The notes: generated by a model not told the origin, from the letters alone. Numbered from the stretch's first letter, positions 17,334 through 28,479 are shown. The stretch is 62,480 nucleotides of DNA from Corallococcus carmarthensis (GCF_003611695.1 NZ_RAWE01000033.1:1-62480); one strand, 5' to 3'. Made by a program: numbers and translations.

Positions 17334-18590
17334 ATGAATCGCCTGCGCCTCCTGACCCTCCTGGCCCTTGTTTCGATGTCCGCGTGCGGGGGGACGTCCG
17401 CATCGCCTGACCCCGGCCCCGGTGCGGTCCAGGACGCCGTGACCGGCGTGTCCGTGACCGGCGCGGACCGGGTCGCGTTCAAGGCCCGGACGGTCTTCAC
17501 GGCGGACGTGGCGGGCACGGGGGTGTTCTCAACCGACGTGACGTGGAGCATCGCGTCCGGGGCCGGCAGGCTGTCCGCCGCGACTGGCACGTCCGTCACC
17601 TATACGGCCCCGTTCGTCCAGGAGGACTCGGTGGTGACCGTCCAGGCGGTGTCCCAGGCGGATCCCTCGAAGAGCGGCCTGTGGACCTTCACCGTGGGCC
17701 GGGCCCCTGTCGCGAGGTTGGTGGAGGGCGTCTATGAGGGGCCGGTCTCCGTGACGTCGACCTCGTCTCCGGAATCGCCGCCCCGGCAGCAGCAGTACAC
17801 GCTGGAGTGGGTGAGCGATACCCAGCTCCATCTCAGCCCCATCCTGGGATTCCCGAAGGGCGTCCGGGTCGACGTCAGCGAAGACGGCACGCTGGTCATT
17901 CCCCCCCAGGACGGCCCCGCCACCGGCTATGACAAGTATTGCTTCCGTCAGCAGTCTTTCATTGGAGGGGATGCCGCGGGCACCGCGGCGACGGGGACCT
18001 GGGACGTCCAGGGCAACCTGACCCTGCGCTGGAGCCTGCGTTACGAACGGGAGTGCATCGGGCCCGGGGGGCCCTTTCCGGGCTCCCACATCATGTATGC
18101 CTATCAGTACGACCATGTCTTCACAGGCGTCCGGCTGGAGGTGCCCCGGCCTCCCGCCGCCACGTTCCTCGAGGGCATCTATTACCTGGGGAACTGGTCC
18201 TTCACGGAGGAGACGACGTCCGCCACCCAGCCGCCGAGCACCCGGTCCGTCAGCCGCGCCTTCTCATTCACGATCGAGCGTGAAAGCGATACCCGGGTGC
18301 GTATCAAGGGTCTCTTCAGCTCCACCGAGGGCGTTCCGGTCGACGTCTTCGAGGACGGCACGTTGGAGTTCCTCCCATACACGGCCGCGCCCCAGGGCGA
18401 TGACCGGACCTGCGAGCGCCACTTCTCCATCGGAGAGGGGAGCACCGTCACGCCGGGGACGGGGACCTGGGATCGCTGGGGGAACCTGACGCTGGACTGG
18501 CTCAGCCGGAGCGAAATCATCTGCGCGGCCAACGAAGGCAGCGACTCCCTCACGCGGACCACCAACACCTTCGTGGGAAGGAAGTACTAG
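17334..18590 (+). CDS. lipoprotein with Ig-like domain and internal duplication
   Basis: A 418-residue lipoprotein (lipobox MSAC, Cys18). Residues ~35-125 resemble a bacterial Ig-like (Big2-type) fold (VTWSIASGAGRLSAATGTSVTYTAP). Two homologous units follow, at about 130-255 and 275-410. Each begins with FLEG[IV]Y or LVEGVY and contains G[VF]PVDVxEDGTLxxxP, a Cys-containing strand and GTWDxxGNLTLxW. This tandem duplication is visible by eye. No enzymatic motif is present and the repeat family is unknown to me. It sits between two secreted M57 proteases, so a role in the same secreted set is likely. Confidence 0.75.
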   Translation: MNRLRLLTLLALVSMSACGGTSASPDPGPGAVQDAVTGVSVTGADRVAFKARTVFTADVAGTGVFSTDVTWSIASGAGRLSAATGTSVTYTAPFVQEDSVVTVQAVSQADPSKSGLWTFTVGRAPVARLVEGVYEGPVSVTSTSSPESPPRQQQYTLEWVSDTQLHLSPILGFPKGVRVDVSEDGTLVIPPQDGPATGYDKYCFRQQSFIGGDAAGTAATGTWDVQGNLTLRWSLRYERECIGPGGPFPGSHIMYAYQYDHVFTGVRLEVPRPPAATFLEGIYYLGNWSFTEETTSATQPPSTRSVSRAFSFTIERESDTRVRIKGLFSSTEGVPVDVFEDGTLEFLPYTAAPQGDDRTCERHFSIGEGSTVTPGTGTWDRWGNLTLDWLSRSEIICAANEGSDSLTRTTNTFVGRKY

Positions 18591-18689
18591 CGCGGGCCCG
18601 TCGGGTTCTTGCGAACAGGAGATACTCTGGAATTGAAGCACTGCATGGATTTCATGCTTTGCTGTCCAAGGACCCGAGGGGAGACGACC

Positions 18690-19466
18690 ATGTTCAAGAG
18701 AGCGGCAGTGCTCGTGGTGGGCTGTGGTGCGTTGCTGTCCGGCTGCGGTACCGACCTGGAGAAGGAGAACCAGGAGATCATCTCCAACCTGGTCGAGGCG
18801 GGCTTCCAGGCCGGCGACATCACGGTCGCGGAGGAGGGCGTCTACGTGGGAGGCGACGCGCTGGTGAGCGTCGAAGCGTCCCGCGAGATGCTCCAGTCCG
18901 GTGGGGCCAGCGCGGAGCAGTACCGGACGACCAACGTCGTCAGCACGTCGCTCGTGAAGAAGATCTGCATCAATCCGACGGCCACGTTCAACAGCTACAG
19001 CCGCTTGAGCCAGGGCCTGGACCTGGCCATCCAGAACTACAACGCGCTGGGCCTCTGCTTCACGATGGTCCGGGGGACCACCACCGGCTGCAACGCGACC
19101 ATCGTCGCGACGACCGCGCCGGGCATGGTCTACAACTCAGGCTTCCCCTCGGGGGGCCGTCCGTATGGAACCATCACCATCGGCACGGGGTGGAACACCT
19201 CGCCGCTCGACACGGTCGAGCACGTCGTCACCCACGAGCTGGGCCACGCGCTGGGCATGCGTCACTCGGACTATTACTCCCAGGTCATCAGCTGCGGCAC
19301 GGGCGGCAACGAAGGCACCGCGGGCGTGGGGGCCATCCTCATCCCCGGCACGCCCGCCACGTCCTACGTGAACGGGTCCATCTTCAACGCCTGCCTTCCG
19401 CCGAACCCGACCGGCGAGTTCACCAGCACGGACATCACCGCGCTGACGTACCTCTACCGCTGCTGA
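18690..19466 (+). CDS. M57 (HEIGH-type) zinc metalloprotease, lipoprotein (paralogue)
   Basis: A 258-residue exported protease closely similar to the product of 15705-16475 along its whole length (same MFK[KR]AAVLV leader, LLSGC lipobox, TFNSY[TS]RLSQGLDLAIQNYN segment). The zinc site is HELGHALGMRH (His182, Glu183, His186, His192). The ATG at 18690 follows GAGGGGAGACGACC; an upstream in-frame start at 18609 lacks a signal peptide. The two copies differ mostly in loops, which points to an older tandem duplication separated by two other genes. Convergent with the TetR gene. Confidence 0.9.
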   Translation: MFKRAAVLVVGCGALLSGCGTDLEKENQEIISNLVEAGFQAGDITVAEEGVYVGGDALVSVEASREMLQSGGASAEQYRTTNVVSTSLVKKICINPTATFNSYSRLSQGLDLAIQNYNALGLCFTMVRGTTTGCNATIVATTAPGMVYNSGFPSGGRPYGTITIGTGWNTSPLDTVEHVVTHELGHALGMRHSDYYSQVISCGTGGNEGTAGVGAILIPGTPATSYVNGSIFNACLPPNPTGEFTSTDITALTYLYRC

Positions 19467-19496
19467 GTCCCGAGGAGAGGGGGCGCGCGACGCGGC

Positions 19497-20129
19497 TCAG
19501 TCCGCCTGCGCCGCGCGCTTGGGCGTGAGCTGCGCTTCCAGGGTCCGCGCCCAGTGGGCCAGGACCTTGCGGCGCCGCGCGGTGTCGTCGTGGAGCAGGT
19601 TCGCGAGCGCCAGACCGCGCAGGAGGTCCAGCGTCGCGCGCACGGCGTCGCGCACGTCGCGGTCGCGCTCATCCAGGCCCAACAGCTCGACGGTGAGCCG
19701 GTGCACCTCCCGGCCGACGTGCGTTTCGAGCGGCAACAGGAGGGCCTTCAGCTCCGCGTCGGCCCCGGCCGCCACCCAGAGGTGCGTCGCGGCGGTGAAG
19801 AGCGGGCCGGCGTAGACGTCATGGAGCAGGTTCAACAACGGCTCGACGCGCCGCCGGCTCTCCGGCAGGCCGCTCGCGCGCCGCACCAGCTCCTCGATCT
19901 GCTGATGGAAGACATGCTCCACCGCGGCCGCGACCAGGGCCGCGCGCGTCGGGAAGTGGTGCTGGCAGGCGCCGCGTGACACCCCCGCGCGCTCGGCGAT
20001 GGCGCCCATCGTCGCCCCCGCCCAGCCCTTCTCCACGAGCACGTCGATGGCGGCCGTCATCAGCTTCTGCCGCGTCACCCGGCTGCGCTCCTGCTCCTGC
20101 CGTGTCGTTCCGCTCGCCGTGCCGCTCAT
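19497..20129 (-). CDS. atuR: TetR-family repressor, AtuR-like
   Basis: A 210-residue regulator with an N-terminal TetR helix-turn-helix (TMGAIAERAGVSRGACQHHFPTRAALV) and an all-helical ligand domain. It is divergent from a complete atu-like operon, matching atuR placement in Pseudomonas, where AtuR represses the cluster through inverted repeats in the atuR-atuA gap. Here one perfect 22-bp palindrome lies in that gap. The ATG at 20129 (MSGTASG) is chosen so that the gene ends before the palindrome. The inducer is presumably an acyl-CoA intermediate; that is inference. Confidence 0.85.
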   Translation of the reverse strand: MSGTASGTTRQEQERSRVTRQKLMTAAIDVLVEKGWAGATMGAIAERAGVSRGACQHHFPTRAALVAAAVEHVFHQQIEELVRRASGLPESRRRVEPLLNLLHDVYAGPLFTAATHLWVAAGADAELKALLLPLETHVGREVHRLTVELLGLDERDRDVRDAVRATLDLLRGLALANLLHDDTARRRKVLAHWARTLEAQLTPKRAAQAD

Positions 20130-20156
20130 GGGGCCACACTGTTGCGGCGGGAAGAA

Positions 20157-20178
20157 AAAAGCAATCGTGATTGCTTTT
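20157..20178. promoter_or_regulatory. 22-bp palindromic operator for the TetR (AtuR-like) regulator
   Basis: AAAAGCAATC-GT-GATTGCTTTT is a perfect inverted repeat with 10-bp arms and a 2-bp spacer. It lies between the divergent TetR and AtuA-like genes, 27 bp from the TetR start and 48 bp from the AtuA start, in the only AT-rich patch of the area. This is a typical TetR dimer site and could silence both promoters. Confidence 0.82.
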
Positions 20179-20226
20179 CTTTGGGGGTGGCGTGCAGACT
20201 CGCCGCTCCCTGGCACAGGAGGTGCG

Positions 20227-21921
20227 ATGGACGGGCGATCGCTGCGCATCGGCAATGCATCCGGCTTCTACGGCGACCGCTTCTCCGCGTTCCGGGAGAT
20301 GCTGGAGGGCGGTCCGCTCGACGTCCTCACGGGCGACTACCTGGCGGAGCTGACCATGCTCATCCTGGGCCGCGACCGGCTGAAGAACCCGTCGGCCGGG
20401 TACGCGAAGACGTTCCTGCGCCAGCTGGAGGAGACGCTCGGGCTCGCGGTGGAGCGCAAGGTCCGCATCGTCACCAACGCCGGGGGCCTCAACCCGGAGG
20501 GGCTCGCGAACGACCTGCGCGCGCTCGCCACGAAGCTGGGCTTGTCCGTCAACATCGCGCACGTTGAAGGCGATGACCTGGTCGGACGCGCGGACGAGCT
20601 CGGCTTCGATCAGCCCCTCACGGCGAACGCGTACCTGGGGGGCTGGGGCATCGCGGCGTGCCTCGACGCGGGCGCGGACATCGTCGTCACGGGACGCGTG
20701 ACGGATGCGTCGCTCGTCGTCGGCCCCGCGGCCTCCTTCTTCGGCTGGAAGCGCGACGACTGGGACTGCCTCGCGGGCGCGATGGTCGCGGGCCATGTCC
20801 TGGAATGCGGCGCCCAGGCGACCGGCGGCAACTTCGCGCGCTTCGGTGAAATCGACGTGCGCCGGCCCGGCTTCCCGCTCGCGGAGCTCTTCGCTGACGG
20901 CTCGAGCATCATCACCAAGCATCCGGACACGGGTGGCGCCGTCACCGTCGACACCGTGAAGGCGCAGCTCGTCTATGAAATCGGCGGTGCCCGCTATGCC
21001 GGCCCCGACGCCACAGCGCGCTTCGACACCATCGTGGTCGACACCGAGGGCACCGACCGGGTGCGTTTGTCCGGCGTGCGCGGTGAGCCGCCACCTCCGG
21101 AGGTGAAGGTGTGCCTGAACCGGCTCGGCGGCTTCCGCAACGATGCCCAGTTCATCCTCGTCGGCCTGGACATCAAGGAGAAGGCCGCGCTCGTGCGGGC
21201 GCAGCTCGATGCGACGCTCAAGCCCCGCCCCGCCGAGGTCCTCTACACGCTCGCGCGCACCGACCACGCTGACGCTCCGAGCGAGGAGCAGGCGTCGGCG
21301 ACGCTGCGGGTCACCGTGAAGGATGCCGACTCGAAGGTCGCCGGCCGTTCCTTCAACGGCACGGTGGTGGAGCTCGCCCTGTCCAGCTACCCCGGCTTCT
21401 TCCTGCCCGCGTTGCCTGGCGACGCCTCGCCCTTTGGCGTCTACACCGCGGCCTATGTGGATGCGCGGAAGGTGCCGCACGTCGCGGTGTTCCCGGATGG
21501 ACGGCGCATCGACGTGTTGCCGCCGGAGAAGACGCTGGGGCTCGAAGCGGTCCCCGCGCCGTCGCTGCCCGCGCCGTTGCTGGCGGGCCCCACCCGGCGC
21601 GTGCCGCTCGGTCAGGTGGCCCTGGCCCGCAGCGGAGACAAGGGCGGGGACGCGAACATCGGCGTCTGGGTCCGCACCGAAGAGGCGTGGAGCTGGCTCG
21701 TGCACACCCTCACGGAGGAGCTGCTGCGCACGCTGCTGCCAGAGGCGCGGGAACTCAAGGTCCAGCGCCACGTGCTCCCGAACCTGCGCGCCCTGAACTT
21801 CGTCATCGAGGGACTCCTCGGCGAGGGCGTCTCGTCATCCACCCGCTTTGATCAGCAGGCCAAGGCGCTCGGCGAATGGCTGCGCTCGCGCCACGTCGAC
21901 GTCCCGGAATCGCTTCTCTAA
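20227..21921 (+). CDS. atuA: AtuA-family protein (DUF1446), acyclic terpene utilisation
   Basis: A 564-residue soluble protein of the AtuA/DUF1446 family, whose members are needed for acyclic terpene (citronellol/geraniol) or related acyl-CoA catabolism but whose reaction is not established. The main domain (residues 1-~440) contains TNAGGLNPEGLA, NAYLGGWGIAACLDAGADIV and TGRVTDASL. The C-terminal ~110 residues (VALARSGDKGGDANIGVW) form the second AtuA domain. The ATG at 20227 has AGGAGG at 20217-20222. It is the first gene of an operon of seven. Confidence 0.9.
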   Translation: MDGRSLRIGNASGFYGDRFSAFREMLEGGPLDVLTGDYLAELTMLILGRDRLKNPSAGYAKTFLRQLEETLGLAVERKVRIVTNAGGLNPEGLANDLRALATKLGLSVNIAHVEGDDLVGRADELGFDQPLTANAYLGGWGIAACLDAGADIVVTGRVTDASLVVGPAASFFGWKRDDWDCLAGAMVAGHVLECGAQATGGNFARFGEIDVRRPGFPLAELFADGSSIITKHPDTGGAVTVDTVKAQLVYEIGGARYAGPDATARFDTIVVDTEGTDRVRLSGVRGEPPPPEVKVCLNRLGGFRNDAQFILVGLDIKEKAALVRAQLDATLKPRPAEVLYTLARTDHADAPSEEQASATLRVTVKDADSKVAGRSFNGTVVELALSSYPGFFLPALPGDASPFGVYTAAYVDARKVPHVAVFPDGRRIDVLPPEKTLGLEAVPAPSLPAPLLAGPTRRVPLGQVALARSGDKGGDANIGVWVRTEEAWSWLVHTLTEELLRTLLPEARELKVQRHVLPNLRALNFVIEGLLGEGVSSSTRFDQQAKALGEWLRSRHVDVPESLL

Positions 21922-21956
21922 CGCCTTCGCACGCTCCCGAGCCCACCGAGGAAGCC

Positions 21957-23123
21957 ATGCAGCAGACCCAGGAACACCGCGCCATCCGCCAGACCGTCCG
22001 CAAGTTCGTGGAACAGGAGCTGAACCCGCACATCGACGCCTGGGAGGCCGCGGAGATCTTCCCCGCGCGGGAGGTGTTCCGGAAGCTGGGCGAGCTGGGC
22101 CTGCTCGGCATCACGAAGCCCTCGGAGTTCGGCGGGCTGGGGCTTGACGCGTCGTTCTCCGTCGCCTTCGCCGAGGAGCTGGGGCACTGCACCTGTGGCG
22201 CACTGCCCATGGCCATTGGCGTCGTCACGGACATGGCGACGCCCGCGCTCGCGCGCTTCGGCAGCGACGAGCTGCGGCGGGAGTTCCTGGCGCCAACGCT
22301 CACGGGCGAGCGCGTCTGTTCCATCGCGGTGAGCGAGCCGGGCGCCGGCTCCGACGTGGCGAGCGTGACGACCACGGCGCGCCGGGATGGCGACGACTAC
22401 GTCATCGACGGCAGCAAGATGTGGATCACCAACGGGATGCAGGCGGATTGGATCTGCCTGCTCGCCAACACGGGTGAGGGGCCGGCGCACGCGAACAAGT
22501 CGCTCATCATCGTGCCCATGGACCGCCCCGGCATCACGCGGTCGAAGATCCGCAAGCTCGGCATGTGGGCATCCGACACGGCGCAGCTCTTCTTCGACGG
22601 CGTGCGCGTCCCCACGCGCTTTCGCATCGGCGACGAGGGGCGCGGCTTCGCGATGCAGATGCAGCAGTTCCAGGAGGAGCGGCTGTTCGTGTCGGCGAGC
22701 ACGCTGGTCACCTTCGACCGGCTCATCGCGCAGACGGCGGAGTACACGCGGCAGCGCAAGGCCTTTGGCCAGTCCATCCTCGACAACCAGAGCGTGCACT
22801 TCCGGCTCGCCGAATTGCAGACGGAGGTCGAGTCGCTCCGGGCGCTCATCTACCGGACCGTCGGCATGTACATCGAGAACAAGGACGACCCGGAGGTCGT
22901 GAAGCTCGCTTCGATGTGCAAGCTCAAGTCGGGCCGCCTCGCCCGCGAGCTCGTCGACGGGTGCCTCCAGTACTGGGGTGGCATGGGCTTCACCTGGGAC
23001 AACCCCGTCGCTCGCGCCTACCGCGACCTGCGCCTGGGCTCCATTGGTGGCGGCGCCGACGAGGTGATGCTCGGAATCATCAGCAAGGCCATGGGAACGC
23101 TGCCCCGCAAAGCGCGCGGCTGA
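21957..23123 (+). CDS. atuD: acyl-CoA dehydrogenase (AtuD-like, citronellyl-CoA dehydrogenase type)
   Basis: A 388-residue FAD flavoprotein that would make a 2,3-double bond in a branched acyl-CoA. Family signatures are present (AVSEPGAGSDVAS; KMWITNG; RKAFGQSI). The usual C-terminal catalytic Glu position is glycine (SIGGGADE), while a Glu sits in the EERL segment (Glu241), the arrangement of isovaleryl- and long-chain-type dehydrogenases. The gene lies 35 nt after atuA and 10 nt before the SDR gene. Substrate assignment rests on operon context; isovaleryl-CoA is an alternative. Confidence 0.88.
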   Translation: MQQTQEHRAIRQTVRKFVEQELNPHIDAWEAAEIFPAREVFRKLGELGLLGITKPSEFGGLGLDASFSVAFAEELGHCTCGALPMAIGVVTDMATPALARFGSDELRREFLAPTLTGERVCSIAVSEPGAGSDVASVTTTARRDGDDYVIDGSKMWITNGMQADWICLLANTGEGPAHANKSLIIVPMDRPGITRSKIRKLGMWASDTAQLFFDGVRVPTRFRIGDEGRGFAMQMQQFQEERLFVSASTLVTFDRLIAQTAEYTRQRKAFGQSILDNQSVHFRLAELQTEVESLRALIYRTVGMYIENKDDPEVVKLASMCKLKSGRLARELVDGCLQYWGGMGFTWDNPVARAYRDLRLGSIGGGADEVMLGIISKAMGTLPRKARG

Positions 23124-23133
23124 GGAGCACACG

Positions 23134-24012
23134 ATGGGATACCGTTCAGTCTTCGCCCCGAATGCCTTCGCGGGCCGCACCATCATCGTCACCGGCGCCG
23201 GCAGCGGCATCGGGCGGTGCACCGCGCATGAACTGGCGTCGCTTGGCGCGCACGTCGTCCTCGTGGGCCGCAAGCAGGAGAAGCTCGCGAAGGTCGCCGG
23301 GGAGCTGGCCGCCGAGGGCCATGCGTCCACGCAGCACGCCGTGGACATCCGCGACGAGGCGGCGGTGACCGCCATGGTCGCCGCCGTCGTCAAGGAGCGC
23401 GGCCGCATCCACGGGCTCGTGAACAACGCGGGAGGACAGTTCCCGTCGCCGCTGTCGGCGATCTCCAAGAAGGGCTTCGAGGCGGTCGTCGCCACGAACC
23501 TGACCGGCGGATTCCTGGTCGCGCGCGAGGTGTTCAACCAGTCCATGACCGACCACGGCGGCGCCATCGTGAACATGCTCGCGGATGCCTGGAACGGCAT
23601 GCCGGGCATGGGGCACTCGGGCGCGGCGCGCGCCGGCATGTTCAACCTGACGCAGACGGCCGCCGTTGAATGGGCCTTCGCCGGGGTCCGCGTGAACGCC
23701 GTCGCGCCCGGCTGGGTCGCCTCCAGCGGCCTGGACACCTACGAGGACCCCTTTGTTCGCGAGATGATCCCCATGCTGCGCAAGCAGGTGCCCCTGCACC
23801 GGCTGGCCACCGAGGCGGAGGTGAGCGGCGCCATCGCGTTCCTCCTCTCCGACGTGGCCGCGTTCATCACGGGCGAGGTCATCCGCATCGACGGGGGCGC
23901 GTCCTGCAACACGAAGGCGTTCCCGCTGTCGGAGCACTCGAACTCGAAGCCGTACGACGGGTTCCACCTCGCCGCGCCGCCCACCATCCTCGACGGTCCG
24001 AAGGAGAAGTGA
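23134..24012 (+). CDS. atuB: short-chain dehydrogenase/reductase, PECR-like (AtuB position)
   Basis: A 292-residue Rossmann enzyme with TGAGSGIG (NADP-binding glycine motif) and the LVNNAGG motif. The classical YxxxK is absent. In its place is HSGAARAGMFNL, nearly the signature of peroxisomal trans-2-enoyl-CoA reductase (PECR) and related dienoyl-CoA reductases. It therefore probably handles an acyl-CoA double bond rather than an alcohol. A C-terminal extension of about 30 residues follows the usual IDGG end. It corresponds in position to atuB or atuG, whose exact reactions are not settled. Confidence 0.85.
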   Translation: MGYRSVFAPNAFAGRTIIVTGAGSGIGRCTAHELASLGAHVVLVGRKQEKLAKVAGELAAEGHASTQHAVDIRDEAAVTAMVAAVVKERGRIHGLVNNAGGQFPSPLSAISKKGFEAVVATNLTGGFLVAREVFNQSMTDHGGAIVNMLADAWNGMPGMGHSGAARAGMFNLTQTAAVEWAFAGVRVNAVAPGWVASSGLDTYEDPFVREMIPMLRKQVPLHRLATEAEVSGAIAFLLSDVAAFITGEVIRIDGGASCNTKAFPLSEHSNSKPYDGFHLAAPPTILDGPKEK

Positions 24013-24013
24013 C

Positions 24014-25630
24014 GTGCCCACGCTCGTCTCCCAAGTCGAACCGGCCTCCGCCGCCTTCACCACGCAGCGCAAGGAGATGCTCGCCCGCGTCGCCGAGCTG
24101 CGCGCCATCGAGCAGAAGTCGCGCGACACCGAGCAGCTGGCCCGCGAGAAGTTCAAGCAGCGTGGGCAGATCCTCCCGCGCGAACGCCTGGCGCTGCTGC
24201 TCGACCGGGGCTCGCCCTTCCTCGAACTCTCCACGCTCTGCGGCTACAAGCACCACGACGACAGCGACGGCTCGCTGGCCGGTGGAAACACCATCATCGG
24301 CATTGGCTTCGTGTCCGGCGTGCGCTGTCTGGTGTTCGTGAGCAACTCCGCGGTGAAGGGCGGCACCGCGACGCCCTGGGGCGTCCAGAAGGCGCTGCGC
24401 GCGCAGGAGATCGCGCTGCAGAACCGGTTGCCCGTCGTGTCGCTCGTGGAGAGCGGCGGGGCGAACCTGCTCTACCAGCAGGAGATCTTCATCCCGGGCG
24501 GGGAGACCTTCTACAACCAGGCGAAGCTGTCCGCGGCCGGCATCCCCCAGGTCACCGTCGTCCACGGGTCGAGCACGGCGGGCGGCGCGTACATCCCGGG
24601 CCTCTCCGACCACGTCGTCATGGTGCGCGGCAAGGCGAAGGTGTTCCTCGCCGGCCCACCGCTGCTGCTCGCGGCCACGGGCGAGGTCGCCACCGACGAG
24701 GACCTGGGCGGCGCGGAGATGCACACCACCGTGGCTGGCACCTCGGACCACCTCGCCGAGGACGACGCCGACGGCATCCGCATCGCGCGGGAGATCGTCG
24801 CGTCGCTCGGGTGGAACGACGCGCTGCCCGCGTCCACGCGCCCCGGCTTCGAACCGCCGCGCTACGCGGCGGAGGAGCTGTGTGGCGTCGTGCCCATCGA
24901 CCACCGGCGGCCCTATGACTGCCGCGAGGTGATTGCCCGGATCGTGGATGGCTCCGACTTCTCGCCCTTCAAGGACGACTACGACGCGCTCACCGTCTGT
25001 GGCTGGGCGCGCATCGAGGGCCGGGCGGTGGGCCTCATCGGCAACAACGGGCCCATCACGGCGAAGGGCGCGACGAAGGCGGGGCAGTTCATCCAGCTCT
25101 GCTGCCAGGCGCGGACGCCCATCATCTACCTTCAGAACACCACGGGCTACATGGTGGGCACCCAGTCGGAGCAGGGCGGCATCGTGAAGCACGGCGCGAA
25201 GATGCTGCAGGCGGTGGCCAACGCGACCGTGCCGCAGATGACCCTGCTCCTGGGCGGTGCCTTCGGCGCGGGCAACTACGGCATGTGTGGCCGTGCCTTC
25301 CACCCGCGCTTCATCTTCGCCTGGCCCAACGCGCGCACGGCGGTGATGGGCGGTGAGCAGGCGGCGAAGGTGCTGACCATCGTCGCCACGGAGAAGGCCC
25401 GGCGCGCGGGACTGCCGCCCGACCAGGAGTTCCTGGACGGGATGGCGAAGCCGCTCATCGAGCAGTTCGACCGCGAGTCGGATGCCTTCAACTGCAGCGC
25501 GCGGCTGTTCGACGACGGCGTCATCGACCCCCGGGATACCCGGCGGGTGCTCGGGTTCATCCTGGCCACGTGCGACGAGGCTTCGCGCCGCACGCTGTCG
25601 CCCAACTCCTTCGGCGTCGCCCGGCTGTAG
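24014..25630 (+). CDS. atuC: acyl-CoA carboxylase, carboxyltransferase (beta) subunit (AtuC/LiuB family)
   Basis: A 538-residue carboxyltransferase with the two crotonase-like halves of biotin-dependent 3-methylcrotonyl-/geranyl-CoA carboxylases (SSTAGGAYIPG; LLGGAFGAGNYGMCGR). It would move CO2 from carboxybiotin to the gamma-methyl of an unsaturated acyl-CoA. The region before the first oxyanion loop reads PGGETFYNQAKLS rather than the REHFGRIFYNQ usual in methylcrotonyl-CoA carboxylases, which suggests a larger substrate such as geranyl-CoA. The GTG start follows the SDR stop by 1 nt. Confidence 0.9.
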   Translation: MPTLVSQVEPASAAFTTQRKEMLARVAELRAIEQKSRDTEQLAREKFKQRGQILPRERLALLLDRGSPFLELSTLCGYKHHDDSDGSLAGGNTIIGIGFVSGVRCLVFVSNSAVKGGTATPWGVQKALRAQEIALQNRLPVVSLVESGGANLLYQQEIFIPGGETFYNQAKLSAAGIPQVTVVHGSSTAGGAYIPGLSDHVVMVRGKAKVFLAGPPLLLAATGEVATDEDLGGAEMHTTVAGTSDHLAEDDADGIRIAREIVASLGWNDALPASTRPGFEPPRYAAEELCGVVPIDHRRPYDCREVIARIVDGSDFSPFKDDYDALTVCGWARIEGRAVGLIGNNGPITAKGATKAGQFIQLCCQARTPIIYLQNTTGYMVGTQSEQGGIVKHGAKMLQAVANATVPQMTLLLGGAFGAGNYGMCGRAFHPRFIFAWPNARTAVMGGEQAAKVLTIVATEKARRAGLPPDQEFLDGMAKPLIEQFDRESDAFNCSARLFDDGVIDPRDTRRVLGFILATCDEASRRTLSPNSFGVARL

Positions 25631-25641
25631 CGAGGGGAATC

Positions 25642-27650
<2,009 letters not shown>

Positions 27651-27654
<4 letters not shown>

Positions 27655-28424
27655 GTGATGCACCGCTCGTCCGGTACGAAGTCTCTCGCGGCGTCGCGAC
27701 CCTCACGCTCGATTCGCCCCGCAACCGCAACGCCCTGTCGCGGGCGCTCGTCACGCAGCTGCTGGAGCGGCTGCACGCCGTCGGCGCCGACCCGGAGGTG
27801 CGCGCGGTCGTCCTCGCGGCCACCGGTCCCGCGTTCTGTGCTGGTGCGGACCTCTCGGAGATGGCGGACGGAGGGGCCGCGAAGGCTCCGGGCGTGCTGC
27901 TCGATGTGCTGCGCACGATCGTCACGCTGCCCCAGCCCGTCGTGGCGAAGGTCGCCGGTCAGGTGCGTGCAGGAGGCATCGGCATCGTGGGCGCGTGCGA
28001 TGTGGCGGTCGTCGCGGAGTCCGTGAAGTTCGCCTTCACGGAGGCGCGCATTGGCGTGACGCCCGCGGTCATCTCCCTTACCACGCTGCCGCACCTGACC
28101 AGCCGGGCGGCGAGCCGCTACTTCCTCACCGGTGAGGTGTTCGACGCGACCGAGGCCGCGCGCATCGGACTCATCACCTCCGCGGTGCCGGACGCGTCGC
28201 TGGATGGCGCCGTCGAGCAGATATTGGAGACCTTCCGGGTGTCGTCTCCGCAGGGCCTGCGCGAGACCAAGCAGCTGGTGGCCGCCGGGCTGCGTGCGCG
28301 CCTGGACGCCGGGGGCGCGGACATGGTCGCGCTCTCCGGCCGGCTGTTCGCCTCCGAAGAGGCCCAGGAGGGCATGGTCGCCTTCCTGGAGCGCCGTCCG
28401 CCTTCGTGGGCCACGCCGAAATAG
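27651..28424 (+). CDS. atuE: enoyl-CoA hydratase (AtuE/LiuC-like)
   Basis: A 257-residue crotonase-fold protein. The oxyanion-hole segments are visible: FCAGADLSEM and the region around KVAGQVRAGGIGIVGACDVAV. It would hydrate the carboxylated (glutaconyl-type) CoA ester made by the carboxylase, as AtuE does for isohexenylglutaconyl-CoA and LiuC for methylglutaconyl-CoA. The start overlaps atuF by 4 nt. A lyase for the following step (HMG-CoA-lyase-like) is not in this window. Confidence 0.88.
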
Positions 28425-28479
28425 GCGAGGGGGCAACCCGGTTCGACCCGAAGCCCGAACGGGCAAATAGGAGCACACG

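Noticed and set aside
20211-20226. TGGCAC..GTGC resembling a sigma-54 promoter before atuA
   Set aside because: It coincides with the ribosome site AGGAGG directly before the ATG, so it cannot be the promoter of that gene.
19819-21771. 650-codon open frame antisense to atuA and tetR
   Set aside because: No motif, and it spans the divergent promoter and the palindrome.
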